In this document: positions 43,800 to 56,231 of the stretch, one piece after another | How positions within the stretch are numbered: the stretch's first letter is position 1 | Layout: the number at the start of each line of letters is the position of its first letter | From: Neoechinorhynchus agilis | Taxonomy: Eukaryota; Acanthocephala | Length of the DNA: 64,000 bases | Direction: 5' to 3' | Assembly (NCBI GenBank): GCA_051530055.1 | Contig: CM121342.1 | Location: forward strand, 3,782,001 to 3,846,000 | Program-made: the position numbers and the translations under genes | Notes under the pieces: model-generated | The model's input: only the letters and a program-made list of their open reading frames with translations | Database searches by the model: none | What the model was told of the DNA's origin: nothing

Positions 43800-44049
43800 T
43801 TTTGAAGTCTGGCCAGCCGGTAACTTTTCAGTATCTATCAAGCTCTCTACAAAACCCCGATCTAGAATCCATCGCAGTCAATCCTTCGGTTGACAAAAGT
43901 AGGGGCCAATGGATATACAGTCAGCGCTCAACGTCGATCATACGAAAAAGATAACGTTCACACAAATGCTGGTCGCCCTCAGTATCAGGTCAAAGCTCTA
44001 ATTAACAAAATAATTATCCCCCGCAAAAACTTCCTTTCCTCTAAAATTC
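43800..44049. other. PPAN downstream region, no gene seen
   Basis: Probably the PPAN 3' UTR and flank. The degraded LINE may begin here, but its 5' limit is unclear. Confidence 0.3.
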
Positions 44050-45650
44050 GTTCAGGTGGCAACTGAACATGGTGGCGGGCCGACTCTCGTGGTCTACGAC
44101 AGCCGGATCCCTTCCCTAATTTGACCTCCACTGAATTAAAACAAGTTCTAGACTCCATCAATCAGAACATCTGCCCTGGCTCAAATTACAATCACTGCTG
44201 CACGCCAGAAACCACAATCTTTCGCGCATACTCCAGAAACTTTTTTCAACCCGTCGGTACACCCGTTAGTTTCACATCTCAAAAAAAGTACCTCAAAATT
44301 CGTCCTGTCAATCCGAAATCCCAAACTGGGCTTTTCACTGCATCATCCTCGAACTCATAGAACCTCTTAATCCCCTCATGCTTAAAAACTGCTGAAGTCA
44401 TCCTTGTTCCAAAAAAGAACATCCTATTTCCGCAGAATCATTGTGTCCAATATCCATTCTACCCCTTATTTAAAAAATCATCGAAAAATGCTTTAAATCT
44501 CGCCTTCTTCCACTTCTCAACGAAAAGTTATCGCTCTTACAATGGCGCTTCCGACCCAAATTTTCTGGTGACACGGCCCGAAAATTTTGTGTTCTTCATT
44601 ACAAATTTTCTGCAACCAACGCCGTACTTATCATTTATGACACGCTCCCACGAAACCTCGACAATAATCCCCCCATGTCACCCGTCTCATTCAACTGGAT
44701 TTATCGAAAGCCTTCGAATCCGTGGACCATTCACTTCTTCTCCGTGCCTTCTCCGATTTTGGTCTTAACTTGTGGAAGATTCGCTGGCTCGAATCTTATC
44801 TTTACAATCGCAAACAATACATTCACTGCCGTTCTACCTCCTCGATCAGCCTATCCTTCACCAAAGTCGTACCTCAAGGTGCTATGCTGTCACCACTTCT
44901 CTTTAATATTGTTCTAAACGACCTCAAACCTGTCTCTTCTCACTCCAAACTCTTCTTCTATGCCGATGATCTCATCCTCATTACCCATTCACCACCCCAC
45001 CTCTCCCTTTTTTAACTCTAACGAAATAACACACGTAAAAGATTTCTGCACCAATCACAAACTCCACCTGAATTTCTCTAAATGCTTCGAAATGATCACT
45101 TCATTCTCCCTCAACCCTACATCCCCCTCGAGCTTCTAAATGACATCCTTCGAGCAATCCCCTAAGAATTCTGGGTCTCCAGTTTCAATCCAATTTGAAA
45201 TGAGACTAGCACATCACTGTTTCCCTCAAGCACAATACCTTTAAAATTTATCTCCTCAAACGCCTCCGACGTTTAGGAATCCCTTCGCTCGATATCTACA
45301 ACTTTTGCTCCAGCTTAATTCTACCCTCCATCACCTAAGGTTATTCCGTCTTTTGCAATCCATCCAAATCTCAAATCCGTCGTCTTGAAATGTTTCATAA
45401 AAGATCATCTAAAATTGGCAAAACTGACTTTCCCCCTCTCACCGAATGCCTTGATGCCATTTTCATAAAACAATCAAATCGCGTTCACAATTTCTTTCAT
45501 CCTCCCTCAACCTCGAACCTCCCTTTACCAACGCTCCTTTTCCATGCTGCCCAATCTTCTCTCGAATATCATAACCCGAAAATGAACCTGAGGAAAGACC
45601 AACCTTAAAAGCGCTCCTCCAAACAATAACCACCAATTCGCCCACCTTCC
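44050..45650 (+). mobile_element. decayed LINE of Jockey/CR1/I type (RT remains)
   Basis: Broken frames on the plus strand carry reverse transcriptase signatures: TAEVILVPKKN near 44395, DHSLLLRAFSDFGLNLWKIR (44725-44785), VPQGAMLSPLLFNIVLNDL and FYADDLILI (44870-44985). A C-terminal tail around IGKTDFPPLTECLDAIF and NPKMNLRKDQP (45415-45608) follows. At least four frame changes separate these pieces, so it is dead. The YADD box and QGAMLSPLLF wording fit the Jockey/CR1/I supergroup. No endonuclease domain is recognisable upstream, so it is probably 5'-truncated. A shorter relative lies at 31722-32110. Confidence 0.78.
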
Positions 45651-46373
45651 AACCGGATATTCTTAAACGAGCAGACATATTCTCATCCAAATGGGCATCC
45701 CTCCGACCTGATATTCTCACCCTAACGAATACGCTTTTTTGAATAACTCTGAACTGGAGTGCTTCTGAGGACCCAAAGTTACATGGATAATATTCTGTAT
45801 TTTCATCGATAGTTTATATTCTGTATTTATTACCAATAAACGTGCTGTTATTATCTATTCGTGGCCCTTGAAGTATCATAATTTTTGATCGATTTTTACC
45901 AGCATCGTTTTCTTCGTTCGGATTGTTTTCTACTAAATTATCAAACTTTCTTGGGACCCTTGTTAAACTCCACTTCGTCTCACTTCACTGCTTAAAATTG
46001 AAATGTGGATCGAGTTAACGATCAGGCGAATGGAGTAACCGGCAAAAGAAGCGTTTTTTTCAACTTGTCGAATTGCTTCCGAAAACTTTTTAAATTCTAT
46101 GAACAAAGCGCGTTTTCCGCCCGAATCCCTAGGATTTAATTTCATTGCTCAACACCCACCTATGAGAGCTTTTATGAGAACAAGAGACGTGTAGAACTTA
46201 CGAAACAACCAAGTCACCAAAAGTCACGCAAATTTAGTCCCCATTGCAGTGAGCCTACACTCGTGTACACTCACAAGTCTTGAAGTACAATGGCTGGCAA
46301 GTTGTTATAAAAGTGAAACTCACACAAAAAATACAAACTCAATTGTCACTTGTTTGCTTGAGGCAAAAAAAGA
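45651..46373. other. intergenic with dispersed repeat R-b copy 2
   Basis: About 45838-45962 is the inverted partner of 590-715 (contains CATAATTTTTGATCGATTTT and GTTTTCTTCGTTCGGATTGT). No gene is supported. The nucleoredoxin-like promoter should lie at the right end. Confidence 0.45.
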
Positions 46374-46937
46374 ATGTCCGCGGTTACCAATCTCTTTTCT
46401 TCACTTAGTCCGAATGGAGCTGACGTTCAGATTTACGACCGGAACCGAAACAAAATCAATTTAATTGATCAATGCAAGGGGAAAATCGTAGGACTGTATT
46501 TCTCAGCGTCTTGGTGTCCTCCATGCCGAGCATTTACTCCCATTCTCGCCAACTTCTATGAAAAATACCACGCTTCAAAAAAATTAGAGATTATCTTCAT
46601 TTCATCCGATAAGGATCCACAATCTGCTTATCAATACTACATGAAAATGCCGTTTTGGAGACTGAGTTTCCAGGATAATGAATGCCGAGACCGGCTAAAA
46701 GCGAAGTTGGGTGTGCAATCTATTCCGAGACTTGTATTATTGAACGCCGACAATGGAGAAGTAATAAATAAAAATGCTGTACCAAAAATTATGAACGATG
46801 ATAGAGAAGGATTTCAGTTTCCTTGGAAACAGAGGAACCGTGTCGAGTGTAACCGCGGCGGTACGAGCACAAATGCTTGCCAACTAAGTGATGGAAATCA
46901 TACATCTCAAATGTCAAAGACAACACAACGAATGTGA
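46374..46937 (+). CDS. nucleoredoxin/tryparedoxin-like thioredoxin-fold protein, 187 aa
   Basis: A single exon from ATG to TGA. The thioredoxin fold spans about residues 15-150. The redox motif is WCPPC (47-51) in YFSASWCPPCRAFTPILANF, and the cis-proline loop is VQSIPRLVLL. The SSDKDPQSAYQYY segment before MPFW is the hallmark of nucleoredoxins and tryparedoxins rather than classical thioredoxins (WCGPC). The likely role is cytosolic or nuclear thiol-disulfide exchange with protein partners. The C-terminal 35 residues are polar and lack homology that I can see. Only one thioredoxin-like domain is present, whereas vertebrate NXN is larger. No targeting signal is seen. Confidence 0.85.
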   Translation: MSAVTNLFSSLSPNGADVQIYDRNRNKINLIDQCKGKIVGLYFSASWCPPCRAFTPILANFYEKYHASKKLEIIFISSDKDPQSAYQYYMKMPFWRLSFQDNECRDRLKAKLGVQSIPRLVLLNADNGEVINKNAVPKIMNDDREGFQFPWKQRNRVECNRGGTSTNACQLSDGNHTSQMSKTTQRM

Positions 46938-47130
46938 AGGATATGTCGAAATAAATACTCGTTATTTAAAGTTCATTACTCGAGTGCAAAAGAGCTATTC
47001 TTAGTTGACATTTTAGAGCATAATTTTGGTTAAGAGTATCATTGATTAAGTAAGCAAATCTAATCAATTGGAAAAAAAGATCCTTTAAACAAACTCCCTT
47101 GTAAATGTCGATATGTGAGAGGGGGTGGGG

Positions 47131-47316
47131 GGGGAATGTGATTAGAGAATTATTATGGTTAGAAGTCTACACACGCCCGGTAAATGATTATTTCGATTAA
47201 AAGACGTTCTGCGAACCTCTTCAGGTTTCAGTTTGTTGATGATGAACCCGGCAAGGTTCGCACAACGTTTTTAATCATTTCCCACGAGTGAAGACTTCTA
47301 AACAATAATTCCTAGC
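47131..47316. mobile_element. short foldback (MITE-like) element, copy 1
   Basis: About 185 bp with inverted ends. The left arm has GAATGTGATTAGAGAATTAT then TATGGTTAGAAGTCTACACA. The right arm is its diverged complement (AAGACTTCTAAACAATAATT). It is preceded by a run of G residues, as in copy 2 at 56761-56930. No coding capacity and no clear target-site duplication. The left arm is identical to that of copy 2 over about 60 bp. Confidence 0.7.
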
Positions 47317-47863
47317 TCCTGTGTGCCCAAAAATCTTTTGAGCATCCTCGTTTAATAACAATATTTTTCTTTTCGTAAAAATCTTCTAACGAGCCACATA
47401 TATTCTAAATGATGAAATTAATATGGAAAATTTAATTTATTTGGTCGGACGAGAAAAATTCAATGGTTTTAATGATTTCGTTTATTTCAAAAATATTTGC
47501 TTTAAAAAAAGAAAAGTAAAACTTAAGAAATATGCCTAAGATGCTTTGGAACAACTGTGGGTTGCACGTTCCTCCAAACAGAATTTAAGGTATAAAAATC
47601 AAGACGTTCGAATTATTTTAAGTCTTCAGATTGTAATAAATCAGCATTTTGTTTGGTGGATATTAGTGAACGAAGATTGAATCAACATAAATGCAATTAG
47701 GAGTGTTGATGGTCGTTTTTTGTGAAAATCTAATTAAACATCACAAATGCATTTGAACCGTTGATGCCACTAAATTTAAAGCCAAAAGTGACCTTCTATA
47801 TTCCCGTATAGCTGGTTTCCATGGAGATTGAGCAGTGCAAGGCCTTTCATCCACCATTGTTCA
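47317..47863. other. intergenic, no gene seen
   Basis: AT-rich sequence between the foldback element and the Tctex-type gene. It should hold the latter's promoter. Confidence 0.35.
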
Positions 47864-48238
47864 ATGTCAGCAGCCACACAAAAGGATCGGCTCACGAATG
47901 AAGATAGAAGCAACATAGAAAATTTTATATCAAACTTTTTGATTGAGCGATTGCAATCGAGACTATTTCCTGATAATCATGGGGCTTTTGTAAAGAAAAC
48001 GAGTAAGGATCTTACGAATGCATTGGGGCATTTTTGGCCCAATCAAAACGGAGACAAAAAGTACGTGTTTATCGCCCAAGTTTTTCTAGGTTCACATTGT
48101 GATAAGTCGATAGTTGAATGCCTGCCCATCGGTACAAAATGTACATTTGATCCTCAATGCGATTTCTTCACGCAGGTCTATCATCGAAACGATCATTCGT
48201 ATTGCATTGCGATTGTGTTTGCTGTTCGTTTCCAATAA
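47864..48238 (+). CDS. Tctex-1 family dynein light chain, 124 aa
   Basis: The first in-frame ATG is at 47864 (SAATQKDRL follows). The protein has a helical N-terminal half with ENFISNFLIERLQSRL. The Tctex-1 beta-strand core follows: KKYVFIAQVFLGSHCDKS, then CTFDPQCDFFTQVYHRNDHS and the end CIAIVFAVRFQ, where the family typically ends CVATVFGVYFE-like. Tctex-type light chains dimerise and bind dynein intermediate chains in cytoplasmic or axonemal dynein. The wide N-terminal spacing fits a TCTEX1D/DYNLT2-type member. Single exon, and no odd features. Confidence 0.8.
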   Translation: MSAATQKDRLTNEDRSNIENFISNFLIERLQSRLFPDNHGAFVKKTSKDLTNALGHFWPNQNGDKKYVFIAQVFLGSHCDKSIVECLPIGTKCTFDPQCDFFTQVYHRNDHSYCIAIVFAVRFQ

Positions 48239-49180
48239 ATCAAATTAATTTGCAGGCACTTTGAAGGATTAATGCCGTCGTGTTAAATAAATCTAGAACC
48301 ACCGTTACTGATGCCTGAATCGGTTTCCATTGTCCTCAAAGGTTACCAGTTACAAATAGATGAGAATATCTTGGATAGAAGTCTTCACGCGTTAATACTC
48401 CATGGGTGTTAATGATGGTTTCTTCGAATCGCCCAGTCTGTCAGAAGCGTCGGCGAGCCGTCTAGTCATATCAGAAATGCTCTTACAAAGACTAGAAGCA
48501 ATCAGTGTAATATATTTATGAACAATGATGATGATAATGTACATGTAAATCTATATTAGATTATTATATCAAAAGGAAAAGAAGAGCATTGATATAATAA
48601 TCGAAACCGTCTCTAGGAGAACCGTATATCTTTCCTTCCTATAAAGCATATGCTGTCCTAATTCGTATTTCCGACAATTGAGGTTTTCATAAGCATAAAT
48701 TTGTATTGGTCCGGACGGTTCGTCTTTCGAAATATTTGATATGGAGACAAGTTAATGCTTATTTCGTTTTTAAATGTTAAGGATCTTCTCCATGGCTTTT
48801 TTATGATTGTCTCTAGAGCCTGCTAAAAGTTCCCTTTTTATCATCGCTACTTTAGTTCCACTTCAGTTAAATATTAAATAATTTGATTAAGGTCACAGGT
48901 TTATTGTATATTTCAAATTAGAAAGATTGTAAACGGTACTGCAAATGAAAAACGATAGACAAAAATATCATAAAAAATGTGTATGTTTGATTCGAAACTA
49001 TTTTTATGCACCTTGCGAATTTTATCGATCATTAGCGTTTTTGGAAAAAAATTACCCGGGTTCTAATCCAGTTTTATCTTAGTGATAATCAAAAAATCAA
49101 ATCTTTATATCTCGGTATGCAAGCATTCTCTACATCCAATTGATAGTACTGTTTTTTCAACAAGTTCGCGAAATACTTAT
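48239..49180. other. intergenic, no gene seen
   Basis: About 0.9 kb of AT-rich sequence. A segment near 48375 (AGAAGTCTTCACGCG) weakly resembles a foldback-element arm. Nothing else is recognised. Confidence 0.35.
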
Positions 49181-49289
49181 CAGAACACCGTCATTTCTCC
49201 ACTAATATGCAAATGCGAATAAATTTCGCTTATTCGATGCTTAGATTTAAATTTTACGACACTAGAATCGCGATTTAAAATGAAAATCC

Positions 49290-52200
49290 GTATATATATA
49301 AGATTCTCGCTATTAAAAACTTCTGTAAATCTAAGATTTGTTCTTAAAGGACTAAAATTATAAACTTTAATTTTCTGTTTTCTCGTTTTCATCAAGAGAA
49401 AGAGATGAGATAATGAAAGCACGCAAAGCTCGGATTTTCGCTATTAAACCTTCTGATCTAAGATTTGTTCTTCAAGGACTAAAATTATAAAGTTTTATTT
49501 TCTGTTTTCTCGTTTTCATCAAGAAAAAGAGATGAGATAATGAAAGCACGCAAAGTTCGGATTTTCGCTATTAAAACCTTCTGATCTCAGATTTGTTCTT
49601 AAAGGACTAAAATTATAAAGTTAAATTTTCTGCTTTCTCGTCTTCATCAAGAGAAAGAGATGAGATAATGAAAGCACGCAAAGCTCGGATTTTCGCAATT
49701 AAGACCTTCTGATCTAAGATTTGTTCTTAAAGGACTAAAATTATAAACTTTTATTTTCTGTTTTCTCGTCTTCATCAAGAGAAAGAGAGGACGTAATGAA
49801 AGCACGCAAAGTTCGGATTTTCGCTATTAAAACTTTCTGATCTAAGATTTGTTCTTCAAGGACTAAAATTCTAAAGTTAAATTTTCTGTTTTCTCGTTTT
49901 CATCAAGAAAAAGAGATGAGATAATGAAAGCACGCAAAGTTCGGATTTTCGCTATTAAAACCTTCCGTAAATCTAAGATTTGTTCTTAAAGGACTAAAAT
50001 TATAAAATTTTATTTTCTGTTTTCTCGTCTTCATCAAGAGAAAGAGAGGACATAATGAGAGCACGCAAAGTTCGGATTTTCGCTATTAAACCTTCTGATC
50101 TAAGATTTGTTCTTCAAGGACTAAATCTCTAAACTTTAATTTCCTTGTCTTCATCAAGAGAAAGAGAGGGGCATAATGAGAGAACCCAAAGTTCGGATTT
50201 TCGCTATTAAACCTTCTGACCTAAGATTTGTTCTTCAAGGACTAAATCTCTAAACTTTAATTTCCTTGTCTTCATCAAGAGAAAGAGAGGGGCATAATGA
50301 GAGAACCCAAAGTTCGGATTTTCGCTATTAAACCTTCTGACCTAAGATTTGTTCTTCAAGGACTAAATCTCTAAACTTTAATTTCCTTGTCTTCATCAAG
50401 AGAAAGAGAGGGGCATAATGAGAGAACCCAAAGTTCGGATTTTCGCTATTAAACCTTCTGACCTAAGATTTGTTCTTCAAGGACTAAATCTCTAAACTTT
50501 AATTTCCTTGTCTTCATCAAGAGAAAGAGAGGGGCATAATGAGAGAACCCAAAGTTCGGATTTTCGCTATTAAACCTTCTGACCTAAGATTTGTTCTTCA
50601 AGGACTAAATCTCTAAACTTTAATTTCCTTGTCTTCATCAAGAGAAAGAGAGGGCATAATGAGAGAACCCAAAGTTCGGATTTTCGCTATTAAACCTTCT
50701 GACCTAAGATTTGTTCTTCAAGGACTAAATCTCTAAACTTTAATTTTCTTCTGTTTCATCAAGAGAAAGAGAGGGGATAATGAGAGAACGCAAAGTTCGG
50801 ATTTTCGCTATTAAACCTTCTGACCTAAGATTTGTTCTTCAAGGACTAAATCTCTAAACTTTAATTTTCTGTCTTCATCAAGAGAAAGAGAGGGGCATAA
50901 TGAGAGAACCCAAAGTTCGGATTTTCGCTATTAAACCTTCTGACCTAAGATTTGTTCTTCAAGGACTAAATCTCTAAACTTTAATTTCCTTGTCTTCATC
51001 AAGAGAAAGAGAGGGGCATAATGAGAGAACCCAAAGTTCGGATTTTCGCTATTAAACCTTCTGACCTAAGATTTGTTCTTCAAGGACTAAATCTCTAAAC
51101 TTTAATTTTCTTTGTCTTCATCAAGAGAAAGAGAGGGGCATAATGAGAGAACCCAAAGTTCGGATTTTCGCTATTAAACCTTCTGACCTAAGATTTGTTC
51201 TTCAAGGACTAAATCTCTAAACTTTAATTTCCTTGTCTTCATCAAGAGAAAGAGGCATAATGAGAGAACCCAAAGTTCGGATTTTCGCTATTAAACCTTC
51301 TGACCTAAGATTTGTTCTTCAAGGACTAAATCTCTAAACTTTAATTTTCCTTGTCTTCATCAAGAGAAAGAGAGGGCATAATGAGAGAACCCAAAGTTCG
51401 GATTTTCGCTATTAAACCTTCTGACCTAAGATTTGTTCTTCAAGGACTAAATCTCTAAACTTTAATTTCCTTGTCTTCATCAAGAGAAAGAGAGGGGCAT
51501 AATGAGAGAACCCAAAGTTCGGATTTTCGCTATTAAACCTTCTGACCTAAGATTTGTTCTTCAAGGACTAAATCTCTAAACTTTAATTTCCTTGTCTTCA
51601 TCAAGAGAAAGAGAGGGGCATAATGAGAGAACCCAAAGTTCGGATTTTCGCTATTAAACCTTCTGACCTAAGATTTGTTCTTCAAGGACTAAATCTCTAA
51701 ACTTTAATTTCCTTGTCTTCATCAAGAGAAAGAGAGGGGCATAATGAGAGAACCCAAAGTTCGGATTTTCGCTATTAAACCTTCTGACCTAAGATTTGTT
51801 CTTCAAGGACTAAATCTCTAAACTTTAATTTTCTTTGTCTTCATCAAGAGAAAGAGAGGGGCATAATGAGAGAACCCAAAGTTCGGATTTTCGCTATTAA
51901 ACCTTCTGACCTAAGATTTGTTCTTCAAGGACTAAATCTCTAAACTTTAATTTTCTTTGTCTTCATCAAGAGAAAGAGAGGGGCATAATGAGAGAACCCA
52001 AAGTTCGGATTTTCGCTATTAAACCTTCTGACCTAAGATTTGTTCTTCAAGGACTAAATCTCTAAACTTTAATTTTCCTTGTCTTCATCAAGAGAAAGAG
52101 AGGGCATAATGAGAGAACCCAAAGTTCGGATTTTCGCTATTAAACCTTCTGACCTAAGATTTGTTCTTCAAGGACTAAATCTCTAAACTTTAATTTCCTT

Positions 52201-52985
52201 GTCTTCATCAAGAGAAAGAGAGGGGCATAATGAGAGAACCCAAAGTTCGGATTTTCGCTATTAAACCTTCTGACCTAAGATTTGTTCTTCAAGGACTAAA
52301 TCTCTAAACTTTAATTTCCTTGTCTTCATCAAGAGAAAGAGAGGGGCATAATGAGAGAACCCAAAGTTCGGATTTTCGCTATTAAACCTTCTGACCTAAG
52401 ATTTGTTCTTCAAGGACTAAATCTCTAAACTTTAATTTTCTTTGTCTTCATCAAGAGAAAGAGAGGGGCATAATGAGAGAACCCAAAGTTCGGATTTTCG
52501 CTATTAAACCTTCTGACCTAAGATTTGTTCTTCAAGGACTAAATCTCTAAACTTTAATTTCCTTGTCTTCATCAAGAGAAAGAGAGGGCATAATGAGAGA
52601 ACCCAAAGTTCGGATTTTCGCTATTAAACCTTCTGACCTAAGATTTGTTCTTCAAGGACTAAATCTCTAAACTTTAATTTCCTTGTCTTCATCAAGAGAA
52701 AGAGAGGGCATGAGAGAACCCAAAGTTCGGATTTTCGCTATTAAACCTTCTGACCTAAGATTTGTTCTTCAAGGACTAAATCTCTAAACTTTAATTTCCT
52801 TGTCTTCATCAAGAGAAAGAGAGGGGCATAATGAGAGAACCCAAAGTTCGGATTTTCGCTATTAAACCTTCTGACCTAAGATTTGTTCTTCAAGGACTAA
52901 ATCTCTAAACTTTAATTTTCTTTTTCCTTGTCTTCATCAAGAGAAAGAGAGGGCATAATGAGAGCACGCAAACTTTCCTTGCTGT
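49290..52985. repeat. 119-bp minisatellite, about 30 units
   Basis: From about 50130 to 52940 some 23-24 units of 119 bp (118-122) are nearly identical; a landmark is AAAGTTCGGATTTTCGCTAT. The left 0.85 kb holds six or seven diverged units of about 124-128 bp with AAGCACGCAAAG in place of AGAACCCAAAG. The right edge returns to the AGAGCACGCAAA type at about 52965. Main indels fall in the T-rich TTTCCTTGTCTTC junction. Small minus-strand frames at both edges are repeat by-products. Confidence 0.93.
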
Positions 52986-54889
52986 GTCGTTTTTGTGACC
53001 TTCAGCTTCTTTTAGTACACATTCTGTTCGTCGATATAGATGCTCAATTCTGCTTATACTAAAAGTATTTGGTTTACATACAATTGACAGCTCCATAGCT
53101 CCCTTGACGGCGTATTAAATGGTTTAAATTGGAATAGCGTCGGTCCTTCAATTAATCACTATATCAACCATTCAAAATTTGACATGTACAAATGAACCGG
53201 ACGACTAGTGCCAAAACTCTCCACGGTCTAAAGTTGACACTTTGCTTTTATAATTTTTCCCCTAATAAATATTTTTTAGGTTCCACAGTTTTTTTAGAAA
53301 ACGTCTGCAGCTCCGATAGGTATTATAGAACAACAATGAAGAAACTTACATCGATCAACCATTTAATAAATAATGAAATAGGCTCGTTATTACTATAATC
53401 GGTAGAATTAAACATTAAAAACCAATTAGAATTTGTCGTGCTTTTGCATGGTATTAACATCAGCGAACGGTTTAAACCATAGATCCCATTTTTAAAAAAA
53501 ACATTTGACACTGTAAGATATCAACACGTTTATATTCTGTTATGCAATCCTTTATGGTGAGATAAAGCCCAGCCGGTGTAGAATCTTACAAGTTGCCCAT
53601 AGTACTATACAGACTAATGCATTTTGTGGGAAATATATTTCTAATAGCTATAAATCTAAAGGAATTTAATCACGAGAATTTTTCTTTATTTTCGGTTCAT
53701 GCTTTGGCACTGTTGCTAGCTTCGTTAAGATCGTCGTTCTAAGATCCTGGGATTCAATGCCAAAACAATAATTTTTATCCCTCAGCCTTGTTTGTCATGA
53801 ATGACTTTTTACGCATGTCTTTTTATGACTTTTGGCACATTAATATCGAAGACACTCTTCATTTCTGGTCACATCGGGGAGATGGCTATTCCCAGGAACT
53901 GTTATAAAAGCTCTAATTTAAATTCTGGTGTAAAGAGACGGAGAAAGTCCACAGTATTTAATACATATAAGGCTAAATATCGACTAAGTGAAAGATTGAT
54001 TTCGTCGGGGCAAACAGATAACCTGTCTCCCATTAACCTAATGTCCTCGAAGCTTTTTATACGTTACCATTGTACATTAACGAATCCAGTAGGAACATTG
54101 TAAGTGCTTTTTATTGTTCAAAGCAGCTTTCGATTTGTGTCAAATTGTGCGTTATCCACTTAGGGAATGCCATTACAAAATTGTTGTTTACATTTTACCT
54201 AAATCCTGAAAGGTCGGCAATTCCTATACATAATACAGGTATGCTTTCTCAATGGTAGTCTCGAGATCGAATTTCCCTCCTATACTCACTTATCGAGTCC
54301 ACGGTATTCCACGAAAAAGCCTTCTCAATCCCACAATTATCGCCATAACCAAAAGTGAAAACTTATCCAGATGAAGAATCAGTGACACTAAATTTTTTAG
54401 TCTTTATATTTATCAACTATTAAAACTCACGTAATCCGTTAAAGTTTTCGTTGTGAACAGTCGCGTCGTAAGTTTCGGTTGATTTATTACGGCGGTCGCA
54501 TTGAACACTTTTTTTCTAATATAAAACATCTTAACTTCATTTCGGTTTCATTCGCTCAATCGACCACGATTGCTGTGTTCATCTGTCGTTCGACGTTTTC
54601 CAATTTGGAGGATTCGTTCATCGAAGCATAGCTGTAAATCCGATTATTTGCTTGATTTTAATTTAGAACTTGAATAATAGGGAGGGATTTACAAGAAAAT
54701 CATATAAGCTAATTAAATTCTCTTTTTTTAATTTTTCTAAATCTTAATCCGAAACTGAATCTAAACTATTCTATGGTTTTCATGTCGATTGTGCAAACTA
54801 TTTCCTCTTTTTTTGTAATTATAGAATGTTGACCTTGGAATTTTATTACTAATTTTTCACTAAAGCTACAGTCCATTGCTTCGACCTTC
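52986..54889. other. about 1.9 kb without a supported gene
   Basis: Short frames on both strands (up to 100 codons, 53801-54103) show no family features or good start context. No tandem or inverted repeat of note was seen. Confidence 0.4.
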
Positions 54890-55260
54890 GGGGTGACTCG
54901 GTGCCGGTCCCAAGCCCGGACAAATGGGGAGGGTTGTCGTCAGGAAGGGTATTCGGCCGTAAAATCTTGAGCCAAAAATACCTCCGATCGATCGGGCTAG
55001 GGCGTTCCCTTCACGCGAGAAAAAGTATCCAGGGTTACCGGATCAACGACGGGTCCGGCTAAAGAAGCGAGTCGCTTTCAAAATACGAATCTACACTCTG
55101 AACGTAGATTCAATGACCGGGGGGGGAAGCAGAGAAGTGGCCGATTTGTTGAGGAGGAGAAAAATCGAAATTATTCTCGTCCCGGAAATTAGGTGGAAAG
55201 GAGGGAAGGCTAGAGAATTAGGCGACAACTTTGGTCGTGGATGGTATTAACGTCCCTGCG
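54890..55260 (+). mobile_element. RTE/BovB-like LINE, 5' fragment
   Basis: The leader GGTGACTCGGTGCCGGTCCC and following AAGCCCGGACAAATGGGGAG are typical of RTE-type 5' regions. It is followed by the start of an endonuclease: RIYTLNVDSMTGGG, then EVADLLRRRKIEIILVPEIR and WKGGKARELGDNF. This is the usual first motif (N...ET.W) of RTE endonucleases, with E-I-R where E-T-R is common. It stops after about 60 codons, so the RT and the rest are missing. Retaining the 5' end and losing the 3' end points to later deletion or rearrangement. Confidence 0.75.
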
Positions 55261-56231
55261 GTTTTAGTATTAGTGGTAAAGAGTAAAATATATTTGGTAA
55301 AATGAAGTATTGCGACCTTTTCATTGACCCCATGAAACTTTCCCTATTCGGATCGATAAAGTTCGTCTGACTGTGCAAGAACAATGTCGCAATTAAAGTT
55401 TAACCAGCACGTTTGTGAAAAGTTTTAGAGGCGGGTTAGAAGTCCCGTTTGTCTTCATAGAACCTTACTGAAACACGTTTCTAATAGTATGAAACAGCGA
55501 ATGCGGAATCCAATCGACATGTAAAAAATTGGATGCCATTTGAACTGTCGGACACTTTGGAAGTTATTTGAAGATTGAATTGTTCATGTTTTTATCTGGC
55601 TTAGAAATTATTGATTCCGATCGTTTTTGGCACAATATTGTACACGTATTTCTTCTATCAAGATTGCTCACTTATTTAAAATACTTACAAGCAATGTTAT
55701 CAATAAATCCTTTTAATTTCTAAGCCAGTTGCAAGCGAAAATCAGGAGTACATTTCTTAGTTTTCAAATCGATTAACCGATAATGATGATAGAGACCGGC
55801 GCCGGCGCGACTAAATTAACCTTGACGAACTCTAATGTACACAAATCGTTTTAATTTTAAGCAACTAACTTTCAACGCGTTAGTACATCCCACAATTCCG
55901 TCTCCTTTACTCTAATGATTTGTGGATAATCACACAAAAAAACGGCGTTTTGAAGATTGAATTATTCGGATGTTTGTTTTTGTGGCGTAAAAATTAAAAG
56001 GATTTAACAAGCATCGAGATATTTCGTTTTCCAAAGAATAAGCCTCGCAATCCAACGAGGAAATGCGGTCAGCGTCCGGGGGACGATTTAATCTAAAATT
56101 GTCCTTTAAAAAAAGAAACAATAAAAAGATTATTAGTTAAAAAGTATAAACTTTGATTATGGATTTTCTCCTACATATTTGAAAAGCCATCGCAATTAAG
56201 AAATTCCTTTTCAGATGTACCTCAACTATTG
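55261..56231. other. Src upstream region; short inverted repeat
   Basis: No gene is supported. CTGGCTTAGAAATTA at about 55597 has its exact complement TAATTTCTAAGCCAG at about 55714, about 130 bp end to end. The rest is AT-rich and should hold the Src promoter. Confidence 0.4.

Noticed and set aside
49180-49422. 80-codon minus-strand frame at the left edge of the 119-bp array
   Set aside because: It is made largely of repeat sequence and shows no family features.
49290-52985. CRISPR-like array
   Set aside because: Units are continuous 119-bp repeats without unique spacers, in an animal genome.
53801-54103. 100-codon plus-strand frame
   Set aside because: No homology or signal is recognised and the start context is weak.
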